A stretch of 64,000 nt of DNA, taken from contig CAMHUC010000002.1 in assembly GCA_946188155.1 (NCBI GenBank), positions 1 through 64,000 of the forward strand. The letters are read 5' to 3'. This DNA comes from an uncultured bacterium (GTDB lineage: Bacteria > Bacteroidota > Bacteroidia > Bacteroidales > Bacteroidaceae). Made by a program: the position numbers and the translations under genes. This document shows, one piece after another, positions 1-8,922 of this stretch. Below the pieces are notes generated by a model that worked only from the letters and a program-made list of their open reading frames with translations, did not search any database and was not told the DNA's origin. Numbering within the stretch: position 1 is the stretch's first letter; each line of letters begins with the position of its first letter.

Positions 1-2
1 CT

Positions 3-1220
3 CTCGGCTTTCTCTATTTCCCTATCCGCGACTATGACCAGCGATTGCTCGAACAGGCACGTAGGGAGTATGAAGCCTATGCCCAGCAGCAGGCGGTCAA
101 GAAAGACGGGGATGCGGCGGAACAGGCTGAAAAACCTCGCCTGATGCAGACGGTTATCTCTGATTTCACTCAGGAGGCCATGCTGAGCATCCACTATGAC
201 AACCCACGTGGCATCGTCCTACTGGTGGATGAGATAGTATCACTCTTCAACTCCGTAAAGCGGTATAGTACGAAGAGCAATCTGATAGAGGATCTGCTCT
301 CTGCCTATAGCGGCCAGCAGTTGAAGGCTGTCCGTAAGTCCGAGGTGTTCCCCATCTGCATCCCCCATCCTTGTATCAACCTCATCGGTGGCATCCAGAC
401 CAACCTACTCGATGAGATTTTCCGCAAGGAGTATGTGGCCAACGGACTCACAGACCGCTTCCTGTTTGTTTTCCCCAAGAACAAGAAGATTCCCAAGTGG
501 CAGATTGGTATCGGACAGGAGAAACAACCTGATACGATGGGCAAGTGGTCCTACTATATCAATAAGGTGCTGAATATTCCCTGTCCGCTGAGAGAGGACG
601 GAATAACACCCCAGCCTGTGGTGTTGGATTTCTCCGATGATGCCAGAACCTACTTCTACAACTGGAACAACAGCATCATTGATGAAGTAAATGGTATCGA
701 GGATGACAATGAGGTGGAGAGCCGGAAAGTAAAGCTCAACGGTAATGCTGCACGTCTGGCCTTGATCCTTCAGGTGATGCGATGGGCTGCAGGCGAATGT
801 CAGATGGACTGTATCGACATCACTTCCGTCAAAGGCGCAATCCAGTTGATAGAATACTTTGAGGACTCCTATAAGCGAGTAAATGCTCTCTCAGGGATGG
901 ACGAGCCAAATAGGAACCAGGATCGTTGGCTGGCTATGGTCGGTGACACCTTCACTTCATCCGAGGCAGAGCAGGCTGGACAAAGGACTGGCGTTTCACG
1001 TCGTACGGTGTTCTCTTCCCTTAAAAGACTATGCGAAACCACACCTCCTGTATTACAGAAGGTAAAACAAGGCGTTTACGAGAAGGTAGTGAAGCGTTGC
1101 ACAACTGCACTCTGCACTTCTGCACTCTCCGATAGTTCAGAAGATGGCGGTGAAGGGAAAGTGCAAAGTGCAGAAGTGCAAAGTGCAGACAGTGCACAGG
1201 AAGGAGGCGAGGATGAGTGA
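3..1220 (+). CDS. DUF3987 family protein, 5' truncated by window edge
   Basis: The frame is open from base 3 (translation LGFLYFPIRDYDQRL...) before the TTG used by the ORF track, so the true start lies left of the window. The visible part matches the DUF3987 family found in Bacteroidota mobilizable and conjugative elements, next to primase-like genes: a Walker B-like stretch (GIVLLVDEIVSLFNS) and the conserved NLIGGIQTNLLDEIF and NGLTDRFLFVFP segments. The last 90 residues contain a probable winged helix (SRRTVFSSLKRL) and then a low-complexity acidic tail. The family probably acts in element replication, but no biochemical role is certain. The stop overlaps the next gene (ATGAGTGA), so the two are likely translationally coupled. 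Confidence 0.75.
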   Translation, partial: LGFLYFPIRDYDQRLLEQARREYEAYAQQQAVKKDGDAAEQAEKPRLMQTVISDFTQEAMLSIHYDNPRGIVLLVDEIVSLFNSVKRYSTKSNLIEDLLSAYSGQQLKAVRKSEVFPICIPHPCINLIGGIQTNLLDEIFRKEYVANGLTDRFLFVFPKNKKIPKWQIGIGQEKQPDTMGKWSYYINKVLNIPCPLREDGITPQPVVLDFSDDARTYFYNWNNSIIDEVNGIEDDNEVESRKVKLNGNAARLALILQVMRWAAGECQMDCIDITSVKGAIQLIEYFEDSYKRVNALSGMDEPNRNQDRWLAMVGDTFTSSEAEQAGQRTGVSRRTVFSSLKRLCETTPPVLQKVKQGVYEKVVKRCTTALCTSALSDSSEDGGEGKVQSAEVQSADSAQEGGEDE

Positions 1221-2277
1221 TTACAGATTCCATCTGGAGAAATATCGTCCTAACAGCAAGCTTACTTGTCCCCAGTGCAAGAAGCTACGTTGTCTCGTTC
1301 ACTATGTCGATGATCAGGGTATCATCAAGTTCCCAAACTATGTCGGCAGATGTGACCATGAGAACAGTTGCGGGTACCACTATACTCCCAAAGACTATTT
1401 TCATGATAATCCTGATATGAAGCCCAAGGATTGGGACGACGACACTCCTATATATAATAAGGTGGGAACAACGAAAGGGAAGGAAGAGCCCAAGTCCATT
1501 GAACCTTCTTTCATCCCTATGGTATTTGTCAGCAAAAGCCTGTCAGCATACAAGACAAAGAACCCTCTCTACCAATACCTCTGTGGTGTTATCGGCGAAG
1601 ATGAGGTTAAGCGTATCTTCCGCTTGTATCTTGTCGGAACGGGGAACAAATGGGGAGGTTGTACTGTCTTCTGGCAGATTGATACCAATGGTAATGTGAG
1701 GGCAGGCAAACTGATGGGCTATGACAGCAAGACTGGCCATCGGATAAAGGAACCCCAAAGTCAGGTCACTTGGGCGCACTCTGAATTGAAGATAGCGGAT
1801 TTCCATCTGGTACAATGCCTGTTTGGCGAGCACCTTCTTCATGAAAGGCCAACTGCACCCGTCGCTTTGGTGGAGAGTGAGAAGACTGCTCTTATCATGA
1901 CTCACTTCATGCCCGACCTTTTATGGTTGGCTACTGGAGGCAAGAACGGATGCTTCAATGAAAAGGCCGTTCAAGTCCTTCGTAACAGGGATGTGTTTCT
2001 TCTTCCCGATCTTGGTGCCAAGGAGCAATGGCAGCAGAAGGCTCTCATACTCCAGACGCTCTGCAAACGAGTTGTCGTATCTGACTGCATAGAGAAGATT
2101 GCAAACGGCGAACAACGTGAACAAGGCCTTGATGTGGCAGACTTCTTCCTGATGAAGCCAACGGCTCATGAAATCCTGGCAGACATGATAAGACGAAATC
2201 CTGCCGTTGGACTATTGGTGGAGAAACTTGATTTGGAGGTCTGTAATGATGAGGAACCTCAGGATGGTGTGCCGTAA
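1213..2277 (+). CDS. DUF6371 protein (CHC2-like zinc finger and toprim-like region)
   Basis: The ORF track starts at 1144. ATG 1213 (MSDYRFHLEKYRP) is preferred because it follows a strong ribosome site (aaggaggcgagg) and overlaps the previous stop by a few bases. Near the N-terminus there is a CxxC...CxxxxxC cluster (TCPQCKK, GRCDHENSCGYH), like a primase CHC2 zinc finger. Near residues 205-235 is a toprim-like VESEKTA stretch, then LLPDLGAKEQW. This arrangement matches DUF6371, which pairs with DUF3987 proteins upstream of mobilization genes in Bacteroidota elements. A role in element DNA replication or priming is inferred. It is followed by about 300 bp without a convincing gene. Confidence 0.75.
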   Translation: MSDYRFHLEKYRPNSKLTCPQCKKLRCLVHYVDDQGIIKFPNYVGRCDHENSCGYHYTPKDYFHDNPDMKPKDWDDDTPIYNKVGTTKGKEEPKSIEPSFIPMVFVSKSLSAYKTKNPLYQYLCGVIGEDEVKRIFRLYLVGTGNKWGGCTVFWQIDTNGNVRAGKLMGYDSKTGHRIKEPQSQVTWAHSELKIADFHLVQCLFGEHLLHERPTAPVALVESEKTALIMTHFMPDLLWLATGGKNGCFNEKAVQVLRNRDVFLLPDLGAKEQWQQKALILQTLCKRVVVSDCIEKIANGEQREQGLDVADFFLMKPTAHEILADMIRRNPAVGLLVEKLDLEVCNDEEPQDGVP

Positions 2278-2295
2278 CGTGCGTGCAGGGAGATA

Positions 2296-2456
2296 AAGGG
2301 CTTGCCCTTGATATAGCCCACTATAACTACGAGCTTCGCTTTCGTAGTTGTGGGCTCTTCCGAGGGACTCAGGGCTTTGCCCTAAGAACCTACAAGGCTC
2401 TGCCCTTGACCCGTTCAGGACGCTGCCCCGAAACCCCGGCAAGGGCTGTCAGCCCT
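2296..2456. repeat. Array of GGGC-stem hairpins, candidate oriT/origin region
   Basis: The 302-bp gap between the DUF6371 gene and the relaxase holds five short inverted repeats: AAGGGC/GCCCTT (2296-2309), AACTACGA/TCGTAGTT with a 9-nt loop (2325-2349), AGGGC/GCCCT (2371-2383), an imperfect AAGGC/GCCCTT (2394-2407) and AGGGCT/AGCCCT (2442-2456). None has a long T tract, so terminators are unlikely. Relaxases of the MobV type usually act on an oriT just upstream of their gene, which makes this region the best oriT candidate. The 88-aa ORF drawn across it (2283-2549) looks like translated repeat. Confidence 0.5.
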
Positions 2457-2579
2457 CTGCAACCTGAGCAGGAAGTGACTCTCTCCCTGCACCCTCCAAT
2501 CAGGGTTACACCCCGATACCCCTTTGGGGAAGATATAGCAATGATATAATAACGTAATGATATAAAACAGTAATGCAAC

Positions 2580-4283
2580 ATGAGTACAATCTCAAAATCA
2601 TCCGACCACGTAAAGCCCTGCAACATCGAGCAGAGTGAACGCCACAACAGACGGGACGCTGATTATATCGCCTCGCTGAACCCACGCACTTTGTATGTGC
2701 GTACCGAACTGAGTCATAACAATGAATCGTATGTGGTACCCGACTTGAAGGGTGTCACCCTCCAGCAGCACTATGATGCCATCAAAGCGATGGTAAAGCA
2801 GAAGACTGGCCGAGCCATGCAGGAGAAGAAGGTAACTGTCATTGGCAAGAATGGTAAACCGAAAGAGCGTAACGGCAGCAGCCCCATCCGTGAGAGTGTG
2901 GTCAATATCAAGCCTGATACCACAATGTCTGACCTCCTGAAGTACACTGAGAAAGTGCGCCAAAGATGGGGAGTCAGAGCCATCCAGATACACATCCACA
3001 AGGATGAAGGACATTATACCAACCCAGATGATCCTTCAACCTGGCAACCTAATCTTCACGCGCACATCATTTGGGATTGGATGAACCACGAAACGGGAAA
3101 GTCCTTTAAACTCGGCAAGAAAGACATGGAAGAACTACAGGATCTGGCAGCAGAGACACTGGAGATGGAGCGTGGCAAACGAAAGTCTGAGACAGGAGCC
3201 GAGCATCTGGAGCGTAACGACTTTATCCTGCAGAAGCAGGAAATGGAGAAACAAGAGAACCAGACTGCGATAGAGAAGCAGAAGAAGGAAATCGATAAGA
3301 TGGCTCATGCCACGCTGTTCGACAAACTTTTCAACTCCAATCTGAGTCCTAATGTCAGAAAGGCGTTTGAAGAGAAGGACACTGCCCACAAGGAGGAAAT
3401 TCGTAAGGCTATCACTGCCGTAGATTCCAATGGGCGCAACCTGGAGTGGAGTAATGGCAAGAAGAAGGGGCAACTACTCACTTGGCCCGAATACATGAGA
3501 GTTCTTGAAAAGAAGCATAGTGACGAAATAGCCCAAATAGAGGCAGACAAGGAATCAGCCATAGCAAAGATAAAGTTGGATACTGATGCTGAGATCCGTA
3601 CAATGAAAGACCAGCTGACTGTCAAGGACGAGAGAATCAAGTCGCTGAATGGTAAGAATTCCAAGCAGGATGAGTCCAACAGACTTCTGAAAGAACGGCT
3701 AAACGCTATAAAGGAAATTCTGTTGGCAGGATTCAGCATGAATTTCAGGAAGGTGATACAGATTATCATTGACCAGTGGAAGGCAGAAGCCAGACACTTC
3801 ACCAAGGAACTGAAAGACTTCCTGTGGAAAGCCATGAGTGGAGAAAAGACCTCAGAAGGGCGCAAGTCTTACGTCAATGATGCCTTCTGGTATGCTAAGA
3901 TAGTAGCCAAGACAGATACAGATTGGAAGCCAGATGAAAAGAAACTGAAGCCTCTTGAAGAGGATGCCAATCGTATTGCAGACGGAACATGGGACGCATA
4001 CCATGAGAGGCATGACCAGATTTTCGATGTAGCCGTCAATGCTCTGGTCGCAATGGGCAACTGTTCATATCAACGGCGATTGAGCAAGGAACAGGCTGCT
4101 GCCATTGAAGCGTACCTGAGTATAGAAGGAGAAGACAGAGACCTGCTTGCCATAGAACTCTGGGATGCTGCCAGTCCCAAGATTGATCACTATTGGCGTG
4201 ATATTACTTTCGATGCTCTCGAAGAACTGCGAACAAAAGAGTTTTATAATCACACAAACAGCAACGGTCTAAAACTATGGTAG
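2580..4283 (+). CDS. MobV/Mob_Pre-type relaxase (plasmid mobilization protein)
   Basis: A 567-aa relaxase. The N-terminus carries the Mob_Pre pattern: HNRRDADYIASLNP followed by YVRTELSHNNE. The metal-binding histidine motif is IHIHKDEGH...PNLHAHIIWDW (about residues 140-170), a variant of HxDE..PH with an extended spacer. Residues 190-400 are strongly charged and predicted coiled coil, and the C-terminal 170 aa are helical and unassigned. The protein would nick oriT and transfer the element with help from a co-resident conjugative system; no type IV secretion genes are in view. ATG 2580 follows an A-rich leader. It points towards the minus-strand P47 operon and may define one arm of the same element. 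Confidence 0.8.
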   Translation: MSTISKSSDHVKPCNIEQSERHNRRDADYIASLNPRTLYVRTELSHNNESYVVPDLKGVTLQQHYDAIKAMVKQKTGRAMQEKKVTVIGKNGKPKERNGSSPIRESVVNIKPDTTMSDLLKYTEKVRQRWGVRAIQIHIHKDEGHYTNPDDPSTWQPNLHAHIIWDWMNHETGKSFKLGKKDMEELQDLAAETLEMERGKRKSETGAEHLERNDFILQKQEMEKQENQTAIEKQKKEIDKMAHATLFDKLFNSNLSPNVRKAFEEKDTAHKEEIRKAITAVDSNGRNLEWSNGKKKGQLLTWPEYMRVLEKKHSDEIAQIEADKESAIAKIKLDTDAEIRTMKDQLTVKDERIKSLNGKNSKQDESNRLLKERLNAIKEILLAGFSMNFRKVIQIIIDQWKAEARHFTKELKDFLWKAMSGEKTSEGRKSYVNDAFWYAKIVAKTDTDWKPDEKKLKPLEEDANRIADGTWDAYHERHDQIFDVAVNALVAMGNCSYQRRLSKEQAAAIEAYLSIEGEDRDLLAIELWDAASPKIDHYWRDITFDALEELRTKEFYNHTNSNGLKLW

Positions 4284-4295
4284 AGCAAAGACTCC

Positions 4296-4320
4296 TGCGC
4301 CAATCACTGAGACTGGCGCA
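4296..4320. terminator. Inverted repeat between convergent genes
   Basis: TGCGCCA and TGGCGCA pair across an 11-base loop, just after the relaxase stop and before the convergent 153-aa gene ends. The position suggests a bidirectional terminator, although neither side has a strong T run. Confidence 0.4.
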
Positions 4321-4346
4321 AGAGTTGACAGAATCCTTCTGTATGG

Positions 4347-4808
4347 TTACCCTTCGCGATATTCTTCCCTCTCGGCAAGAGCCGTCTCCTCTTCGTCAAT
4401 CTCTTGGATGGCCTTGTCGGCTTCATCAGAGAGACCTAAATAGAGGTTTTCGTGATGTACCATTTCCATGCTCAGTTTTTCATACTCCACGCAGATGGCA
4501 TCTGTCAATATATCTAACTCATTCTCTGTGATGCGCTTCTCATCGAAGTGCATACGTCCAACCAGTTTCATGGCTTGCATTTCCAGTTCCATACGCTGTT
4601 GGCGGGTACGCAGGATAAGGGCATGTCGCTCCTTCAGGTGCTGTTGCCGCTGCTGTTGGGCTTCACGCTTGCGTTCTTCTCGTTCCTGCCACTGCTGGTC
4701 GCGACGCTTCAGTTCCTTCCTGTCTCGCCAGAAGAACCAGAGGATAAGGATGGCGGCGGCTGAGAACCACATCACTGCGAATACGGTCATATATGGGCTA
4801 TTCGGCAT
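4347..4808 (-). CDS. Membrane-anchored coiled-coil protein, last gene of the P47-like operon
   Basis: A 153-aa protein of unknown function. Residues 6-26 (YMTVFAVMWFSAAAILILWFF) form one transmembrane helix, followed by positive charges (RDRKELKRRDQQW). Residues 30-85 are Q/E/R-rich coiled coil and the tail is acidic. The topology predicts a short periplasmic N-terminus with the coiled coil in the cytoplasm. The start lies 12 bp after the stop of the 52-aa peptide gene, so it belongs to the minus-strand operon. It could be a scaffold or regulator for that operon, but nothing in the sequence assigns a function. Confidence 0.6.
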   Translation of the reverse strand: MPNSPYMTVFAVMWFSAAAILILWFFWRDRKELKRRDQQWQEREERKREAQQQRQQHLKERHALILRTRQQRMELEMQAMKLVGRMHFDEKRITENELDILTDAICVEYEKLSMEMVHHENLYLGLSDEADKAIQEIDEEETALAEREEYREG

Positions 4809-4820
4809 AGGTCACCATAC

Positions 4821-4979
4821 TTATGTTAGATGATTCATGCCGTCCTTCCTCAATTCAGGCATATAGCCGTAGTCATCATCATAGCCTGGAACGCCGTTGG
4901 GACTGCCGCAAAGTATCATTGTGCGGTGCTTCAACTCTACCACCTTCATTGATGGCTTCTCATATCGTTTCTTCTTCAT
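4821..4979 (-). CDS. 52-aa KP-M-V-EL peptide, not in the ORF track
   Basis: Reading the minus strand from 4979 gives a 52-residue protein starting MKKKRYEKPSMKVVELK and continuing HRTMILCGSPNG, with an acidic and glycine/tyrosine-rich tail. A good ribosome site (GGAGG) lies about 10 bases upstream. It starts 13 bp after the stop of the 1309-aa surface protein and ends 12 bp before the 153-aa gene, so the spacing is that of a real operon member. From memory, short Prevotella proteins with the pattern MKKxYxKPxMxVxEL then LLxGS are common beside secreted proteins and have no known function. It has no signal peptide. A secreted or modified peptide is possible but not shown. Confidence 0.65.
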   Translation of the reverse strand: MKKKRYEKPSMKVVELKHRTMILCGSPNGVPGYDDDYGYMPELRKDGMNHLT

Positions 4980-4992
4980 TGCTGTGTCCTCC

Positions 4993-7900
4993 TTACTTAA
5001 TTACTACCTTCTTACCATTATTGATATACAATCCCTTCTTCGTGGGTTTGCCGGAGAGTTTGCGACCATTCATGTCGTACCAACCGTCTGTCGTAAACTC
5101 GCCAGTACGGGTATCGAGAGTGCCAATACCTGTCGTCTCACCATTTGCTCCAAGCAGTCGCACGGTGATTGTCTGAGGCATCTCGTCTGTCGGCGATGCA
5201 TGGCGGCTCATGGCACGCGCTCCGTTAAATTCCTCACCGTTCTTATACTTAAGGAAGCATCGAAGCGGAGGCACTGCTGCACCCTCTTTGGCATACACGA
5301 ACTCACCTGCTTTCACCTCAATGCCATCCACAGTCTTGTCCTTCGAGGCAAAACCGTATGCATTGCCTGTGAACGGAGTCGTGCCGTAGGTCAGTCGGGT
5401 GTAGGTGCCGACAAACTGCCAGTCGGTGTTGGTGCTTCCCTCGTTGCTGGTCTCGGTCTTTAGTGTCACCATACCGCCGTTAAGGTCGAATGTTACTTTG
5501 CCGTCTGTCAAGTCGCTCGTTACAGGCTCCACTAGATATGGCGTATTGGCCTGAAGTGGCGAGGGGGGTGTCTGCATCGTGGCAATCCATTGTTCTTCAA
5601 CCTTTTCCACTCCCACGAATTGATAGATTTTTGCACCTGTCAGCGTCATACCGTCTGTCATAGTAAACGGCAACATCAGTGTGGCATATTTGCCATTGGA
5701 GAAGTTGCGCTCCAGTGTCACAGACTTAACCGTGATGGCATCTGGTATGTTCACCGCGTCGTTTGCTGAGCCTGTGAATGTAGCGTAGAATCCGTTTTGA
5801 TCCTGCGTAACCTTCAGTGCACTATCGTCAGATACCGTCTTTGCCGTAATAGTCAGCGTTCCGTTCGTGGTCTCGGTCACAACATAATTACCACTTTCAT
5901 CTTTTGTGGTATTGAGTGTTACCCCAGTAAAGGTCACATCGTAGGTGCCCGTATTCGTACCGCTGCCGCTGGCGGTGACTCCATTGAAGGTCAAACCCTC
6001 CACGCTACTCGTGAAGCCTGTCAAGGTCTGCGCCTCGCCGCTGTATTCCTTCGTGCCGCTGTTAGCGGTCAGAGTAACGCTTGCGGGATTGATGGTGAAC
6101 GTCTTATTCACACTGCCAATCGATGCGTAATTGCCCTTGAATGTAACGGTCACCGTCGCCGTGCCGACATTGGTATTGTTCGTGTAGGAATACTCATAGT
6201 CCGTGCCTTTGGTGAGGCTGAGCGAGCCAGCCAGCACGAGCGGTTCGGGGGTAATCTCGCTGCCAGTGTAGGTCTGGTCGGGAACATTGTCTATAACACC
6301 AACTGTTTTCAGGATAGAAACACTCCACTTATCGTTGCCGACATCGGTCATGGTGATGTCATAGAAGCCCGATTCGCTATTATAATCCACTCTAAAATTC
6401 GTGCCATTTCCATACTCAGGGAATGTCCCTGTGCCGCCGGAATAAGGAATCGTTGCATCGTAGGTATTGTTGTCCAAAAGAAATTTTCTATAGCTGTATC
6501 CATAATCATATTTCAAAATCTTATACGATTGCCCCTGCTGAAGGTTTACCGTAGTCACACCGTCGTAGATGGTGGCCTCCGTAACAAAACTATCTGGTCC
6601 AGAATATCCCCACGCAAACTCCGTCGTGCCATGAACGCCTTGCTCAAACACTGCACTTACCGTCACGTTGCTCTTGGGCATGAAGAAGCTGTTGCCCGTG
6701 GACTCAACGTCGTTGTTCTGAGCGTCCTTTACGACAAGCCTGCTCAGACGGTAGCCGAAGTCGGGCGTGGCGGTGATGGTTACCTTATCGCCATACTTCG
6801 CCGTTGCTGCCGTACATGCTATTGTACCGTGTTCATTGTTGCCGACAATGGTGATGGTGTAGTCGGTGTCGTCCTTCAGTGTGATGGTGCGGCGGTCGCC
6901 GTCCTCGATAATGGTGAAGTAGGTGCTGGCGCTGGCCGTCACATCAGTCTCGGTCTCATTCTCAACATGCATATAGGTCACGCTCTCGGTGATTGCCGAT
7001 GCGTCAACCTTGTCGATGGTATCATAGATTTTGATGGCGCCAATTGTAGCCGTACATCCATAATTGATGGTGCCTTTGCCGAGCCGTGCGTTGACCGTAC
7101 CACCTTTGATTACGATGTCACCAATGGTAGCGGTCTTTACGTTCCCGACCGTTCCCGTGCCGATGCCGTTGCCGCCGCTTGCGGTGACGGTGCCGCCCTC
7201 AATGACGACGCTGCCGCCCGTGGCGTTAGCGTCCCACGTTCTGCCAAGACCGATGCCTGCAGACGCACTTCCGCCTGTGGCATTCAGCGAGCCGCTGCCC
7301 TTGATGGTGAGCGTAGTGCCGGAGCTGCCAATCTGAATGCCTGCTGTTCTATAGATAAGAGTACCATCAAGTGAAGTAACTCCAACAGCATTCTCCCCAA
7401 CAAGCGTAATCTCCGCTGTTCCATCACAGACGATGCCGCCCGTGATAGTCGCATTGTTGAGCGTAATCTCTGCATTGTTTGCAATCGTCACGGTATGGCT
7501 CGTTGCGCCAATAAGTATATTTCCGTCAGCAGCCGTGAAATCACTGTTGGCGGTTGCCAAATAGAGCGTGTTGCTGCTCTCCGTGGTGGCTGTGATGTTG
7601 ATGTCGGCTTCTGCGACGGTCACGGTGTAAATACCGTCGGCATCGGGTTCAAGCGTATTCATGCCGTCGGAAACATTGGTGGCTGCATATCCGAAACTTG
7701 CCGCAAATTTAATGACAGTTCCCGAAATGTACTTGCCATTGCCGTCGGCTGCGTTCGTTGCGCTGACGATTTCCATATTTGCGGGCAGGGTAACAGAATA
7801 AGTAGTTGAGGTAGATGCCGTTACGGTCACATCTGCCGCAGGCACGGTGAAAGTGTAAATTCCGTTTCCTGCATCTGTTAGCGGCACACTGCCATTATTC

Positions 7901-8922
7901 ACTTTGAGAGTGTTTGCGTCTATCAGATGACTGACGGTAAGAGTCACTGTAGCACCGGCAAGCGCCTTATCCACGCTGCTCGTAACAAGACTGCTGATAC
8001 CATCGTCAATCGTGATGGTGCGATAAATCTTGGTGTCTTCTTCCGTTATCTCCGTGGAGCAAGCTTCGTCACTAAAATACTTATGGCACATGGAGCATTG
8101 CCAATACTCGATGTTCACGTCTGTGGCATCGTGGTGTTCGCCCGTGTGGGCAATGATCGGTGCTATAACATCAGACTCGGCAAGTTCAGTTGCGCCCGTC
8201 TCGTCGGTGAAATATTTGCCGTCATTGCGTAAATAACAGTCTCGCTTGATGCCCGTTTCGGTACAGGTCGCAGCCCTTACCGTCAGGTGGGTGTAGTAGA
8301 CATCAGGAGATGAGCCGTAGAACTCCAACTCGCTTAGTATGCTCTGATATGTCGAACCAACATCGTATATTTCAAAGCGGAAGTACTGATACTGATTGTC
8401 GCCGTTGTTGTTGCAGGCAATTTCAAAGCGTGAGCCGTTGCCAAGCGAGGAATTGGAAGAATGAATCATCGTCCATTCATCGCTCTCGTTCTGTTTTGCT
8501 TTTAACGCCCACGATGTAGGTTTCCAATTCTCATTGATCGAATTGTCGTATGTCAGAACATAGCCTTTGGGAATGATAGGCGCATCGGCGTGAAACTCCA
8601 CATAGGCTGGGTCTTCCGTGCCGCCTGCGAAATCATTTGCACTTTCTCCAAGTTTTTTCATTACCCACCACTTTGTCGATGTATTTCCATCGACAAAGTT
8701 TCCATAAGATTTTGTTCCAGCCGTAGCCGTAAAGCCCGTGAACAGCGTGTAGTCAGTGCCGCCCACGGTGATGGTTGATGTCGTTGTCGCCCACGCCGTC
8801 ATGGTCGTGAGCATTGCAAGGACGAGCGTCATGGCCATCCGCCTTGCTGCACCGTATAGCCCAGTGGCTGCTAATGCCGTAAAGAATCGCATAATTGTTA
8901 GTTTTATATTTATCTTATTCAT
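4993..8922 (-). CDS. Large secreted surface protein with discoidin-like N-terminus and T9SS C-terminal signal
   Basis: A 1309-aa protein. A signal peptide (about residues 1-45, hydrophobic MTLVLAMLTTMTAWA) is followed by a discoidin/F5-8-type-C-like region (about 50-205: VDGNTSTKWW, YFRFEIYDVG, LSELEFYG). Next comes a Cys-containing segment with paired motifs (CTETGIKRDCY, WQCSMCHKYFSD), repeated beta-rich surface domains, a beta-helix-like stretch of GGTV motifs (about 470-640), and MBG-like domains (VPDQTYTGSEITP, about 880-1040). The end (WYDMNGRKLSGKPTKKGLYI) is a T9SS type A sorting domain, so the protein should be exported across the outer membrane and anchored or released. Its ATG overlaps the P47-like gene stop (ATGAATAA). 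A carbohydrate or host-surface adhesin role is inferred. Confidence 0.75.
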   Translation of the reverse strand: MNKINIKLTIMRFFTALAATGLYGAARRMAMTLVLAMLTTMTAWATTTSTITVGGTDYTLFTGFTATAGTKSYGNFVDGNTSTKWWVMKKLGESANDFAGGTEDPAYVEFHADAPIIPKGYVLTYDNSINENWKPTSWALKAKQNESDEWTMIHSSNSSLGNGSRFEIACNNNGDNQYQYFRFEIYDVGSTYQSILSELEFYGSSPDVYYTHLTVRAATCTETGIKRDCYLRNDGKYFTDETGATELAESDVIAPIIAHTGEHHDATDVNIEYWQCSMCHKYFSDEACSTEITEEDTKIYRTITIDDGISSLVTSSVDKALAGATVTLTVSHLIDANTLKVNNGSVPLTDAGNGIYTFTVPAADVTVTASTSTTYSVTLPANMEIVSATNAADGNGKYISGTVIKFAASFGYAATNVSDGMNTLEPDADGIYTVTVAEADINITATTESSNTLYLATANSDFTAADGNILIGATSHTVTIANNAEITLNNATITGGIVCDGTAEITLVGENAVGVTSLDGTLIYRTAGIQIGSSGTTLTIKGSGSLNATGGSASAGIGLGRTWDANATGGSVVIEGGTVTASGGNGIGTGTVGNVKTATIGDIVIKGGTVNARLGKGTINYGCTATIGAIKIYDTIDKVDASAITESVTYMHVENETETDVTASASTYFTIIEDGDRRTITLKDDTDYTITIVGNNEHGTIACTAATAKYGDKVTITATPDFGYRLSRLVVKDAQNNDVESTGNSFFMPKSNVTVSAVFEQGVHGTTEFAWGYSGPDSFVTEATIYDGVTTVNLQQGQSYKILKYDYGYSYRKFLLDNNTYDATIPYSGGTGTFPEYGNGTNFRVDYNSESGFYDITMTDVGNDKWSVSILKTVGVIDNVPDQTYTGSEITPEPLVLAGSLSLTKGTDYEYSYTNNTNVGTATVTVTFKGNYASIGSVNKTFTINPASVTLTANSGTKEYSGEAQTLTGFTSSVEGLTFNGVTASGSGTNTGTYDVTFTGVTLNTTKDESGNYVVTETTNGTLTITAKTVSDDSALKVTQDQNGFYATFTGSANDAVNIPDAITVKSVTLERNFSNGKYATLMLPFTMTDGMTLTGAKIYQFVGVEKVEEQWIATMQTPPSPLQANTPYLVEPVTSDLTDGKVTFDLNGGMVTLKTETSNEGSTNTDWQFVGTYTRLTYGTTPFTGNAYGFASKDKTVDGIEVKAGEFVYAKEGAAVPPLRCFLKYKNGEEFNGARAMSRHASPTDEMPQTITVRLLGANGETTGIGTLDTRTGEFTTDGWYDMNGRKLSGKPTKKGLYINNGKKVVIK

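Noticed and set aside
2283-2549. 88-aa plus-strand ORF between DUF6371 and relaxase genes
   Set aside because: Composed of the GC-rich hairpins, has no ribosome site or recognisable motif, and fits better as an origin-type non-coding region.
5797-7374. 525-aa plus-strand ORF
   Set aside because: Antisense to the 1309-aa surface protein; its composition is the complement of Thr/Val/Gly-rich codons and it has no domain.
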